In this document: piece after piece, positions 29,936 to 38,437 of the stretch | Layout of the letters: each line of letters begins with the position of its first letter | How positions within the stretch are numbered: the stretch's first letter is position 1 | Assembly: GCA_030066355.1 (NCBI GenBank) | Contig: JASJBU010000007.1 | Location: forward strand, 1 to 38,437 | DNA length: 38,437 nt | Source: Gammaproteobacteria bacterium | Lineage (GTDB): Bacteria; Pseudomonadota; Gammaproteobacteria; Chromatiales; Chromatiaceae | Direction: 5' to 3' | Notes under the pieces: model-generated | What the model saw: only the letters and a program-made list of their open reading frames with translations | Database searches by the model: none | Told to the model about the DNA's origin: nothing | Program-made: the position numbers and the translations under genes

Positions 29936-30517
29936 TCAGCGTCCCTCGATGAAATTCTGCAACATGGCGTGACCATGCTGGGTCAAAATCGATTCGGGGT
30001 GAAACTGCACACCCTGCACCGCGTGGGTTTTGTGTCGTACGCCCATGATCTCGTCCATCGCCCCATCCGCCCGCTGAGTCCAGGCGGTAACTTCGAGACA
30101 ATCAGGCAGACTCGCCTGTTCGATCACCAGCGAATGGTAGCGGGTCGCCTCGAAGGGACTTTCCAGACCAGCGAAGACCCCGCCATTCGCGTGATGGATG
30201 AAGGAGGTCTTGCCATGCATTACCTCGCGGGCGTGCACGATCTTGCCGCCATAGGCCTGCCCGATGGATTGATGGCCCAGACAGACACCCAGAATCGGAA
30301 TTCGCCCGGTGAAATGCCGGATCGCCTCCACGGAGATACCTGCCTCGGCAGGCGTGCAGGGTCCCGGGGAGATCACGATGTGCAGCGGATTCAGTGCTTC
30401 GATATCCTGGATACCGATCTCATCGTTGCGATAGACTCGCACATCGGCACCCAACTCGCCAAGATACTGCACCAGGTTGTAGGTGAATGAGTCGTAATTG
30501 TCGATCATCAGCAACAT
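29936..30517 (-). CDS. trpG: Anthranilate synthase glutamine amidotransferase component
   Basis: [71 protein letters not shown]. Confidence 0.97.
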   Translation of the reverse strand: MLLMIDNYDSFTYNLVQYLGELGADVRVYRNDEIGIQDIEALNPLHIVISPGPCTPAEAGISVEAIRHFTGRIPILGVCLGHQSIGQAYGGKIVHAREVMHGKTSFIHHANGGVFAGLESPFEATRYHSLVIEQASLPDCLEVTAWTQRADGAMDEIMGVRHKTHAVQGVQFHPESILTQHGHAMLQNFIEGR

Positions 30518-30519
30518 GC

Positions 30520-32037
30520 CTACGCCTCCTCAGCCGCATCGTCGCAGGTGTGCCGACCGATGCCCGCTTCGGCCATGGCCACGGCGCGGAACACCGCCCG
30601 CCCCTTGTTCATGGTCTCCTTCCATTCGAGTGCAGGGACTGAGTCGGCCACCACCCCGGCACCCGCCTGGATATGCAAGGTGCGATCCTTGATTACCGCG
30701 GTGCGGATGGCTATGGCGGTATCCATATTGCCGTTCCAGGAGAGATAGCCCACCGCCCCGGAATAGACGCCACGCTTCACCGGTTCCAATTCATCGATGA
30801 TCTCCATGGCGCGGATCTTCGGCGCGCCGCTGACGGTGCCGGCGGGGAAGGTCGCGCGTAGCACATCGATGGCGGTCATATCCTTCTTCAGCACGCCGAT
30901 CACGTTGGAGACGATGTGCATCACGTGGGAGTAGCGCTCGATGATAAACTCGTCGGTCAGTTGCACACTGCCCACCTCGGCCACCCGCCCGGTGTCGTTG
31001 CGCCCCAGGTCGATCAGCATCAGATGCTCGGCCCGCTCCTTGGGGTCCGCCAGCAGCTCCTCTTCGAGAGCCCGGTCCTCCTCTTCGGTATAACCGCGGC
31101 GCCGAGTGCCGGCGATGGGCCGCACGGTCACCACGCCGTCTTCGAGACGGGTCAGGATCTCTGGCGACGATCCCACCACATGGAAATCGCCGAGATTCAG
31201 AAAATACATGTAGGGCGATGGATTCAACCCGCGCAAGGCACGGTAAAGATCCAGAGGCGGCGCCTCGAAGGGGATCGAAAGGCGTTGAGAGATCACGACC
31301 TGCATGCAGTCGCCCTCCAGGATGTACTCCTTGATCCTTTTGACCGCCTGTTTGAAGCCACTTTCGGTAAAGCCCGAGACGAAATCGGATTCATCCACCT
31401 CACGGGAGGACTGGCTGGTTTCCCGAGGAGCGCCCGATTGCATGGCCTGAATCAGCGCCTGGGCCCGCTGTCGCGCTGAATCCAGGGTACCACCCTGGGT
31501 CGGGTCCACGTGCACGATGACATACATACGCCCGCTCAGGTTGTCGAAAACCACCAGTTCATCAGAGACCATCAACAGAATATCCGGGGTCTCCAGTACG
31601 TCCGGGTTGGGACATTCGGCCAGCTTGGGTTCGATATAGCGCACGATATCGTAACCGAAATAACCGACCAGACCACCGTTGAAACGGGGTAGCCCTGGAA
31701 GTTCGGCCGCCTTGTAGCGCTGCTGGAAGGCCTCGATCCAGGCCAGCGGGTCTTCCACATGGGTCGATTCGGTGATCTTTCCTTCGGTCTGCACTTCGAC
31801 CTGATGACCGTTGACTCTGACCAGGGTTCGACAGGGCAGGCCGATAATGGAGTAGCGCCCCCATTTCTCGCCGCCGTGCACTGACTCGAAAAGATAGCTG
31901 TAGGGGGCGTTCGCCAGCTTGAGATAGACGCTCAATGGCGTATCGAGATCCGCCAGGACCTCACAGACGATGGGGATACGGTTGTAGCCCTGATCTGCCA
32001 GGGCATCGAATTCTTGGGGTGTCATGATCCTCTCCAC
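30520..32037 (-). CDS. trpE: Anthranilate synthase component I
   Basis: [81 protein letters not shown]. Confidence 0.97.
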   Translation of the reverse strand: MERIMTPQEFDALADQGYNRIPIVCEVLADLDTPLSVYLKLANAPYSYLFESVHGGEKWGRYSIIGLPCRTLVRVNGHQVEVQTEGKITESTHVEDPLAWIEAFQQRYKAAELPGLPRFNGGLVGYFGYDIVRYIEPKLAECPNPDVLETPDILLMVSDELVVFDNLSGRMYVIVHVDPTQGGTLDSARQRAQALIQAMQSGAPRETSQSSREVDESDFVSGFTESGFKQAVKRIKEYILEGDCMQVVISQRLSIPFEAPPLDLYRALRGLNPSPYMYFLNLGDFHVVGSSPEILTRLEDGVVTVRPIAGTRRRGYTEEEDRALEEELLADPKERAEHLMLIDLGRNDTGRVAEVGSVQLTDEFIIERYSHVMHIVSNVIGVLKKDMTAIDVLRATFPAGTVSGAPKIRAMEIIDELEPVKRGVYSGAVGYLSWNGNMDTAIAIRTAVIKDRTLHIQAGAGVVADSVPALEWKETMNKGRAVFRAVAMAEAGIGRHTCDDAAEEA

Positions 32038-32186
32038 ACAACAGACTCGGCAACGAGTTTCGGGTTAGCTGAGTTTACCCACGCCATCGCGTGCCGGTTT
32101 TCAAGGTCTGGTCGTGTGAAAGCAGGTACATGCTGATTTACCGGTCAGGTAGTTCGCCTAACAATAATCGAAAAGCCCTCAACAGC

Positions 32187-32867
32187 TCAAGCAGTGGCTT
32201 CCAGCAGCTCCTTGACCTCCACCATGGAGTCGATCACCGCGTCGGGATGGTAATCCCGAATGTCCTCACCATGGTTATACCCATAGCTCATGCAGACGAT
32301 TTGAAACCCTGCGGCGCGAGCCGCTTTCACGTCGCTTTGAGAATCCCCGATCATCATGGCGTTGTCGGGCGTGACACCAAAGCGATCGGCGGCATGTAGG
32401 AGGGGTAGTGGATCCGGTTTCTTTTTCGGCAGACTGTCGCCAGAAACCACCAGCTCGAACTCATCATGGACACCCAGATCTTGCAACAGGGGAATGGTGA
32501 ACTGGGCCGCCTTGTTAGTCACACAACCCAAGCGGTAACCCGCCGTCTTTAAATATTCAATCCCCTCGCGTACGCCGGGGTAGAGCACCGAGCGCTTGGA
32601 GGTGTTCTCCGCATAAAGTTCGAGAAAAATCGGGTAGGCCTGTTCGAAATCCGCATTATTTGGCTCACCATCCAGTTGACCGATCAAGGCGCGTCTGACC
32701 AGGCGCTCAACACCGTTGCCCACCCAGTTGCGCACCATATCCTCACCATACAGCGGTCGATCAAGCTGTTTCATCATCTCATCCACACAGTAGGCGAGAT
32801 CAGGCACACTATCCACCAGAGTGCCATCCACATCGATGAGGATCATTTGGGGCTTTTTAAGACTCAT
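32187..32867 (-). CDS. gph: Phosphoglycolate phosphatase
   Basis: ILIDVDGTLVDSVPDLAYCVDEMM, KPDPLPLLHAADRFGV, MMIGDSQSDVKAARAAG; start at MSLKKPQM (32867) preferred over 32885. Confidence 0.93.
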   Translation of the reverse strand: MSLKKPQMILIDVDGTLVDSVPDLAYCVDEMMKQLDRPLYGEDMVRNWVGNGVERLVRRALIGQLDGEPNNADFEQAYPIFLELYAENTSKRSVLYPGVREGIEYLKTAGYRLGCVTNKAAQFTIPLLQDLGVHDEFELVVSGDSLPKKKPDPLPLLHAADRFGVTPDNAMMIGDSQSDVKAARAAGFQIVCMSYGYNHGEDIRDYHPDAVIDSMVEVKELLEATA

Positions 32868-32887
32868 GGGTACTACCTGAACCATAA

Positions 32888-32916
32888 ACGGCAGGCATCC
32901 TCACGATACCTGCCGT
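32888..32916 (-). promoter_or_regulatory. Intercistronic stem-loop between rpe and gph
   Basis: ACGGCAGG (32888-32895) / CCTGCCGT (32909-32916), 8 bp perfect plus partial inner pairing. Confidence 0.5.
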
Positions 32917-32935
32917 CTATTGTGAATAACGCAAG

Positions 32936-33628
32936 CTAGACCTTAGCCAGTTCCGCCAGCATCTTACCGACGATAGTGTCATAGCGGTTGGCGTCGCCGT
33001 CCTCTGGGAAACCGAAGATGCCGGAGCCGGCCACGAAGGTGTCTGCACCGGCAGCCTTGATCTCGGCGATGTTGTCCACCTTCACCCCGCCGTCGATCTC
33101 CAGACGGATATCCAGTCCGGAATCATCGATCAGTTTGCGGCAGGCACGAAGTTTGTCCATGGTGGCCGGGATGAAACTCTGCCCACCGAAGCCGGGATTG
33201 ACTGACATCAGCAGGATCATATCGACCTTGTCGAGTACATAGTCAAGATGGGATAGTGGTGTGGCCGGATTGAACACCAGGCCGGATTTACACCCTTCAC
33301 TGCGGATCAACTGCAGGCTGCGATCTATATGCTCGGATGCCTCGGGGTGGAAAGTGATATAGGTGGCCCCCGCCTTGGCGAAATCCGGGATGATCCGGTC
33401 CACCGGCTTAACCATCATATGTACGTCGATCTCGGCGGTCACACCATGCTTACGTAAGGCATCGCATACCAGCGGTCCAATGGTCAGATTCGGTACGTAA
33501 TGGTTGTCCATCACGTCGAAATGTACTATTTCAGCACCAGAGGCCAGAACATTGTCCACTTCCTCGCCCAGTTTGGCGAAATCTGCAGACAGAATGGACG
33601 GTGCGATCTTATCGGATAGGCGTGCCAT
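32936..33628 (-). CDS. rpe: Ribulose-phosphate 3-epimerase
   Basis: [67 protein letters not shown]. Confidence 0.97.
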   Translation of the reverse strand: MARLSDKIAPSILSADFAKLGEEVDNVLASGAEIVHFDVMDNHYVPNLTIGPLVCDALRKHGVTAEIDVHMMVKPVDRIIPDFAKAGATYITFHPEASEHIDRSLQLIRSEGCKSGLVFNPATPLSHLDYVLDKVDMILLMSVNPGFGGQSFIPATMDKLRACRKLIDDSGLDIRLEIDGGVKVDNIAEIKAAGADTFVAGSGIFGFPEDGDANRYDTIVGKMLAELAKV

Positions 33629-33861
33629 GTTTCTCTCCAGCTATATAGGATCCCAGAGCCGTTTACCGACTCCGGACAAGGGTTGAAGCGACGGATTCCC
33701 TCAGCCCAGTGTGATTCAAAACCGCCTCACTTTACCCCAAAGCGCGAGAATTTGCAGCCACGTCCGCTATACCCATTGATCTGTGTCTGCTTTACTTTAA
33801 ATTTGATCTTTGCACAGCCCGAATTGAGACTGATCGACCACGGATATACGGTGAACTCAGC

Positions 33862-34662
33862 ATGAAGATCCTTGATATATTTCTCATCAGCACCCTTGCC
33901 TGGACTGCCGCCCTCGCTACAAATCTGCAACGGGAACACCGCATCGCCGATCAGCTCAATACCCCAGCCAACGCTGGCGCGATACTTTGGCTCGGTGATC
34001 AGTCCCGTCCGTTTCTTGCGCTGCATCGTCTGCCGGCCTCGTCGGAAACCCTGGGCGGTGCCATCATATTGCATGATATGAATGCCAATCCTGACTCCGC
34101 CGAAGTGATCCAACCACTCAGACTCAGTCTGGCCGAGCAGGGCTGGGAAACCCTGTCGATCCAACTGCCTCTCGCCACACAGCATGCCGATCGGGCCGAA
34201 TATCAAGCATTGATGCGGGAGGCCCTGCCGCGCATTCAGGCCGCCGTGAATTTTTTCCTGGCCAAAAAGAATCGGAATTTGGTGTTGATCGGTCACGGCC
34301 TGGGCGCCCGTATGGGTCTGACCTATCTTGGCGAAACAACCACGCGGGAGCTGCGCGCCTTTGTCGCTATCGGCATGCCGGGCACCGACCCTGGGGAGAA
34401 AGACCCACTGTTGGCAATTCTCGGTGAGCTCAAGATCCCCATGCTGGACCTGTTCGGGAGTCGTGATCTTGATCGAGTCACAGGCAATACCGCAGCACGC
34501 CGCAGTGCAGCCAAGCGCGCGGGCATCGCCGGCTATCGTCAGGATCGTGTGAGTGGTGCCGATCATGACTTTCAGGGTCTGGCAGAGGCCCTGCAGTCCC
34601 GGGTTGGCGCCTGGCTCAAGAGAGAGGCGGCGGGCATGGAGATTGGTGACGGCGCGTATTAG
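33862..34662 (+). CDS. DUF3530-family (alpha/beta-hydrolase-like) protein with signal peptide
   Basis: N-terminal signal-like sequence; LPASSETLGGAIILHDMNANPDSAEVIQPLRLSLAEQGWETLSIQLP; VLIGHGLGARMGLTYL. Confidence 0.82.
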   Translation: MKILDIFLISTLAWTAALATNLQREHRIADQLNTPANAGAILWLGDQSRPFLALHRLPASSETLGGAIILHDMNANPDSAEVIQPLRLSLAEQGWETLSIQLPLATQHADRAEYQALMREALPRIQAAVNFFLAKKNRNLVLIGHGLGARMGLTYLGETTTRELRAFVAIGMPGTDPGEKDPLLAILGELKIPMLDLFGSRDLDRVTGNTAARRSAAKRAGIAGYRQDRVSGADHDFQGLAEALQSRVGAWLKREAAGMEIGDGAY

Positions 34663-34665
34663 GGC

Positions 34666-35229
34666 CTAGTCCACCTGCATCAACGCCTTGATACGTCTGA
34701 CATAGTGACGGGTCTCACCGGGCGCATAGGGGGCTACCTGTTCCCATAGCTTGACCTCTCCCAGTTGCTTCTGGGCACGCCGATAGGCCTTGTTGATATT
34801 TCCAAGGCCTGCATTGTAACTGGCCAGGGCAAAGGCTAGCCGTTGTTCGGTAGGCAATCCCCGCTTCCACTTCCTGTACAGCATGCGATCGTAGTAGATC
34901 CCCGCAGCAATATTCCAGCGTGGTGATTCGATCTGGGTAAAATGAGGATTCTTCTCTTTGATCTCTGCATAGGTCGCCGGCAGGATCTGCATGATGCCGA
35001 TCGCCCCGACCGGACTGTTCGCCTTGGGACTGAGTCCGGACTCGGCGATTCCTTGGGCCTTGAACCAGTGCCAATCGATGTGCGGACCGAAATAGTGTTT
35101 GGTGTATTTCCTGAAGTAACCATCATATTTGTCGGTCCAATAGTCATGCTTGACGTGTTTGAACACGCCTGCCAGAGCCAATCCTGGCAACAGCACCAAG
35201 ACCACAAACCAGCGCAAGGTCAATCCCAC
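34666..35229 (-). CDS. Membrane-anchored lytic transglycosylase (SLT/MltF-type domain)
   Basis: WFKAQGIAESGLSPKANSPVGAIGIMQILPATYAEI...AFALASYNAGLGNINKAYRRAQ. Confidence 0.92.
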   Translation of the reverse strand: MGLTLRWFVVLVLLPGLALAGVFKHVKHDYWTDKYDGYFRKYTKHYFGPHIDWHWFKAQGIAESGLSPKANSPVGAIGIMQILPATYAEIKEKNPHFTQIESPRWNIAAGIYYDRMLYRKWKRGLPTEQRLAFALASYNAGLGNINKAYRRAQKQLGEVKLWEQVAPYAPGETRHYVRRIKALMQVD

Positions 35230-35265
35230 ATGCGACCCCGGAACACCAAAATAATTATAACCGGA

Positions 35266-35496
35266 TCAGTTGAGGCCAAGACCAATGACCAAGCCCAGTG
35301 CGGTACCGATCCCTACAAAGATACCCATGATCATAACTCCAACCGCCATATTGCCTTTCTTTAATTCATCAGGAATGCTGAAGTTCACGATATGACTGAA
35401 CACCTTGCAACCGAACCACATAAAAAAGATGGTCAAAAGACCACCAAAAATGGCATAGATGAAATTGAGGATGATCGGATCTAACATATCGGTCAT
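35266..35496 (-). CDS. Small DUF350-like membrane protein
   Basis: 76 aa, two TM segments, IPDELKKGNMAVGVMIMGIFVGIGTALGL motif. Confidence 0.65.
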   Translation of the reverse strand: MTDMLDPIILNFIYAIFGGLLTIFFMWFGCKVFSHIVNFSIPDELKKGNMAVGVMIMGIFVGIGTALGLVIGLGLN

Positions 35497-35679
35497 TTTT
35501 TACCTCCCGGTATCATTCAGGTGTTTGGCGGCGATCAGAGCTGCTGGCGCGAGGCAGACACAATCAACTGACGACACTTCAGCTTAACCAGACCGTCGAC
35601 CCGTCACAAGAAAACGCCTCCCGCTCATCGACTAGAATCTGATTCGGCAGCAAACACAGATAACCTTAGGACCCGGGTC

Positions 35680-36495
35680 CTAGCGCATACCTCGCGCCTC
35701 TTTGACCCGCTCATAGGCCTTGCGAATCTCATCAGTCTTCTGGGCCGCCAGCTTCATCATTTCTTCAGGAAGCCCTTTGGCTACCAGCTTATCCGGATGG
35801 TGTTGACTCATCAGGCGCCGATAGGCTCGTTTCACATCCTTGTCACTGGTAGATTCTGTGATATTGAGGATCGCGTAGGCATCGTCCAGGTCGATCCGCT
35901 GTGGTTGAGCGGCACGTCGCCTGCCCTGTTGTGCGCCGGTGTAGTGCCGCTCCGCACGAATCATCTGCTCGAGGCGCCGGAAGGTGAACTCCGAGATATT
36001 CAGACACTCACAGATATGCAACAGTAGCGATTCTTCCGCCCCATTCATATCCCCGTCGGCATAAGCCGCCTGCAACTGGATCTCCATGAACATCTGAATC
36101 AAGGTCTGGCGGCGGTGACATTCCCGTCGAAACTGTTCCAAAACATCATCCAACGGGAAATCATCCGCCTTACCCTCATTGAACAATCGAATTGCTGTCT
36201 GCCGCATTTCGGCCGAGAGTGACATCTGGGACATCACGGCCTCCGCCAAGCGTATTTCACTGCTGGATACCAGACCATCCGCTTTGGAGACATTTCCCAT
36301 GACCGAAAATGTCGCGGTAAAGAACGCGGTTTGCACCCGCTCACGATCACCGCCATCCCAGCCTATGACATCGTCAGGGAGCCCCTCGAGGCCTTTGTCG
36401 AATTTATGCCCAAGCGCCGCCCCAAGTACAGCACCCAAGGGCCCACCCAGCATAAAGCCGAACGCACCACCTACGAGTTTCCCCCACCAGCTCAA
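35680..36495 (-). CDS. djlA: Co-chaperone DjlA (TerB-like + J domain)
   Basis: Gly-rich N-terminal TM (GGAFGFMLGGPLGAVLGAALGHKFDKG), TerB-like region, C-terminal J domain with HHPDKL. Confidence 0.94.
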   Translation of the reverse strand: MSWWGKLVGGAFGFMLGGPLGAVLGAALGHKFDKGLEGLPDDVIGWDGGDRERVQTAFFTATFSVMGNVSKADGLVSSSEIRLAEAVMSQMSLSAEMRQTAIRLFNEGKADDFPLDDVLEQFRRECHRRQTLIQMFMEIQLQAAYADGDMNGAEESLLLHICECLNISEFTFRRLEQMIRAERHYTGAQQGRRRAAQPQRIDLDDAYAILNITESTSDKDVKRAYRRLMSQHHPDKLVAKGLPEEMMKLAAQKTDEIRKAYERVKEARGMR

Positions 36496-36657
36496 AACAC
36501 AACCCCCTGATCAGTCATTTAGTCATAACGGCCCATTCTAGTTGGTCAGATGTCCACATCTTGTCTGATCCCAAGCAAAATTCCGCTACACGCAAGGATA
36601 CCCGGACTGCATTCAGCTCGACAGCTGTTTAAACAGCATCCGTCTCATGTGAGGCCG

Positions 36658-37323
36658 CTATTTCCCATTCAGGTACTGCTCATCGCTGAAGGAGTGGACC
36701 CACCCGGGGCAAAACAGTACCAGGATGGTAATGATCCAGCCATTGAGAATGGCTTCGGGAAAAAACATCAAAGGAAAGAAAGGAATGATGGTGGCATTCA
36801 ATTGCGCCATGGTATAGGCACCACTCATGACCAGCAGATTGACCGCTGCATAACCGCCCGCATAGGCCACCACCCATGCCGTGAGGAATCCATTGACCAG
36901 GACATAGATGAAGAAGTGCTTCGGTAGCCAGGAGCGAATCAATACCAGGAGCACCTGAGTCAGGGTTATCGGCAGTATGGCCACAGTATAGACACTGATG
37001 ATAAAACCTTCCCAGCCATGCCCGGTATTCAGGCAGGTCGCCAGCAGCGCCAGGCTGGCGGCAACCAGGGCAAGGGACCAGCCAAACATGAGGGTAATGG
37101 TAGTTACCCCCAAAAGATGAAAATAGAGCCCGGGTTGAATCTCCCCCCGCAGATGCCACAAAACAATGAGCGAGACGACGGCCCCCAGAAACACATGCAG
37201 TTGTCCTGGTTGCCGTAATCTCCACCACGGCGCCAAGTATACGGCGTATGACAGAGCGAGCAGATATAGGCCTCCACTCAGCCACAGGAATATAGCAGGG
37301 AAAAGCTCGCCATCAAGTTCCAT
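36658..37323 (-). CDS. CbiM-like energy-coupling-factor permease-type membrane protein
   Basis: Multi-TM; GQLHVFLGAVVSLIVLWHLRGEIQPGLYFHLLGVTTITLMFGWSLALVA; NATIIPFFPLMFFPEAILNGWIITILVLFCPGWV. Confidence 0.72.
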   Translation of the reverse strand: MELDGELFPAIFLWLSGGLYLLALSYAVYLAPWWRLRQPGQLHVFLGAVVSLIVLWHLRGEIQPGLYFHLLGVTTITLMFGWSLALVAASLALLATCLNTGHGWEGFIISVYTVAILPITLTQVLLVLIRSWLPKHFFIYVLVNGFLTAWVVAYAGGYAAVNLLVMSGAYTMAQLNATIIPFFPLMFFPEAILNGWIITILVLFCPGWVHSFSDEQYLNGK

Positions 37324-37416
37324 AGTTACACGAGAGATTTGAGTATTTTATCAAACACGGGAATAGAGTATGTTCATGTCTCGACCAACCTTTTCATATC
37401 GAATAGCGAAATTACC

Positions 37417-38437
37417 ATGATATACAGACACTTGGGAATGACAAACTTGAAAGTCAGTGCTCTGTGTCTTGGCACCATGACGTTTGGTGAACAAAACAGC
37501 GAAGCAGAGGCCCACGCTCAACTCGATCACGCAGCGGCTGCCGGAGTCAACTTTATAGACACGGCGGAGATGTACCCGGTTCCTCCCAAAGCCACCACAC
37601 AAGGGTTGACCGAAAAATTCGTCGGTAGTTGGCTGGCAAAGCGCGGGACAAGGGACAAACTGGTACTCGCCACCAAAGTGGCAGGACCGGCCGATTGGCT
37701 AGCCTACCTTCGCGACGGTGACCTGCACCTCGATCGCAAAAATATCGAAACGGCAATCAATGGCAGTCTGCAACGCCTGCAGACCGATTACATCGATCTT
37801 TATCAGCTTCATTGGCCGGAGCGCCAGACTAACTATTTCGGCAAGCTGGGTTATCAGCATCAGGAACTGCCGAACGAGACGCCACTCTTAGAAACCCTGC
37901 AGATTCTGGATGAGCTGGTGGTTGCGGGGAAGATTCGCTATTTTGGCGTATCCAACGAGTCTCCTTGGGGTGTCATGCAGTTTCTCAAACTCTCAGAAAA
38001 CCACGACTTACCCCGTTGTGTCAGCATCCAAAATCCCTACAGCCTGCTCAACCGAACCTTTGAGATCGGCTTGGCCGAGATCGCTCACCGGGAAACCTGC
38101 GGTTTGTTGGCCTACTCGCCGCTGGGATTTGGCGTACTTTCCGGAAAGTATCTGAACAACGCCCGGCCATCGGCAGCCCGGCTCACTTTATTCGATCGCT
38201 TCGATCGCTACTCCAATCCTCAGGCTGATGATGCCGTCCAAGCCTATGTGAAATTAGCACGCCAACATGATCTGGATCCGGCGCAAATGGCATTGAGCTG
38301 GGTAACACATCGATCATTCGTAACCAGCAATATCATCGGCGCCACCACACTCCAGCAACTCACAGCAAATCTTCAGAGCATCGAGTTAGAGCTGCCTGAA
38401 GCAGCAGTAGACGGCATAGAGGTAATTCATCGACAAC
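37417..38437 (+). CDS. Aldo/keto reductase (Tas-like), 3' end outside window
   Basis: ATG at 37417, open to window end: MIYRHLGMTNLKVSALCLGTMTFGEQNSEAEAHAQLDHAAAAGVNFIDTAEMYPVPPKATTQG...DYIDLYQLHWPERQTNYFG...KIRYFGVSNES. Confidence 0.94.
   Translation, partial: MIYRHLGMTNLKVSALCLGTMTFGEQNSEAEAHAQLDHAAAAGVNFIDTAEMYPVPPKATTQGLTEKFVGSWLAKRGTRDKLVLATKVAGPADWLAYLRDGDLHLDRKNIETAINGSLQRLQTDYIDLYQLHWPERQTNYFGKLGYQHQELPNETPLLETLQILDELVVAGKIRYFGVSNESPWGVMQFLKLSENHDLPRCVSIQNPYSLLNRTFEIGLAEIAHRETCGLLAYSPLGFGVLSGKYLNNARPSAARLTLFDRFDRYSNPQADDAVQAYVKLARQHDLDPAQMALSWVTHRSFVTSNIIGATTLQQLTANLQSIELELPEAAVDGIEVIHRQ

Noticed and set aside
28899-29972. 357-aa plus-strand ORF antisense to trpD
   Set aside because: Antisense shadow of a well-supported trpD/trpG region in high-GC DNA; no recognisable domain and low-complexity composition.
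33683-33865. 60-aa plus-strand ORF whose stop overlaps the DUF3530 start (ATGA)
   Set aside because: TTG start with poor SD spacing and no recognisable domain; overlap could be chance.
33727-34566. 279-aa minus-strand ORF opposite the DUF3530 gene
   Set aside because: Shadow ORF; the plus-strand ORF has a signal peptide and family motifs.
1-38437. CRISPR arrays, prophage, IS elements, toxin-antitoxin or defence islands
   Set aside because: No regularly spaced repeats, transposase/integrase or TA/defence proteins found among the ORFs or in the intergenic regions.

Overview
This 38.4 kb window is an ordinary, gene-dense stretch of what looks like a gammaproteobacterial chromosome. Supported content: accC (5'-truncated)-prmA-DUF3426-dusB-fis-purH-purD-glgP; on the minus strand rplM-rpsI-tRNA-Gln(CUG); kdsD-kdsC-lptC-lptA-lptB-rpoN-hpf-ptsN-hprK-rapZ-EIIA(Man)-HPr-EI, followed by a decayed mgtE; on the minus strand VOC protein, DUF885-like protein and OsmC; a plus-strand CRP/Vfr-family regulator; on the minus strand rpe-gph-trpE-trpG-trpD-trpC; then a DUF3530 protein, lytic transglycosylase, DUF350 protein, DjlA, a CbiM-like protein and an aldo/keto reductase cut by the window end. 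I saw no CRISPR array, prophage, intact mobile element or defence island, and no convincing new multi-gene system. The best second-look signals are: (1) a compact intergenic sRNA candidate upstream of rplM with its own promoter, a 5' hairpin, a CCUCC-rich (anti-Shine-Dalgarno) segment and a strong terminator; (2) an HPr kinase whose Walker A reads GMPAAGKRE (Arg replaces the Ser/Thr after Lys) inside a permease-less PTS; (3) mgtE with two single-base frameshifts and loss of a conserved pore Asp; (4) a DUF885-like protein that lacks the expected HExxPGH motif but carries CxCx3CxC; and several small regulatory-looking repeats and hairpins. All family calls come from recognising translated motifs; no database search was run.
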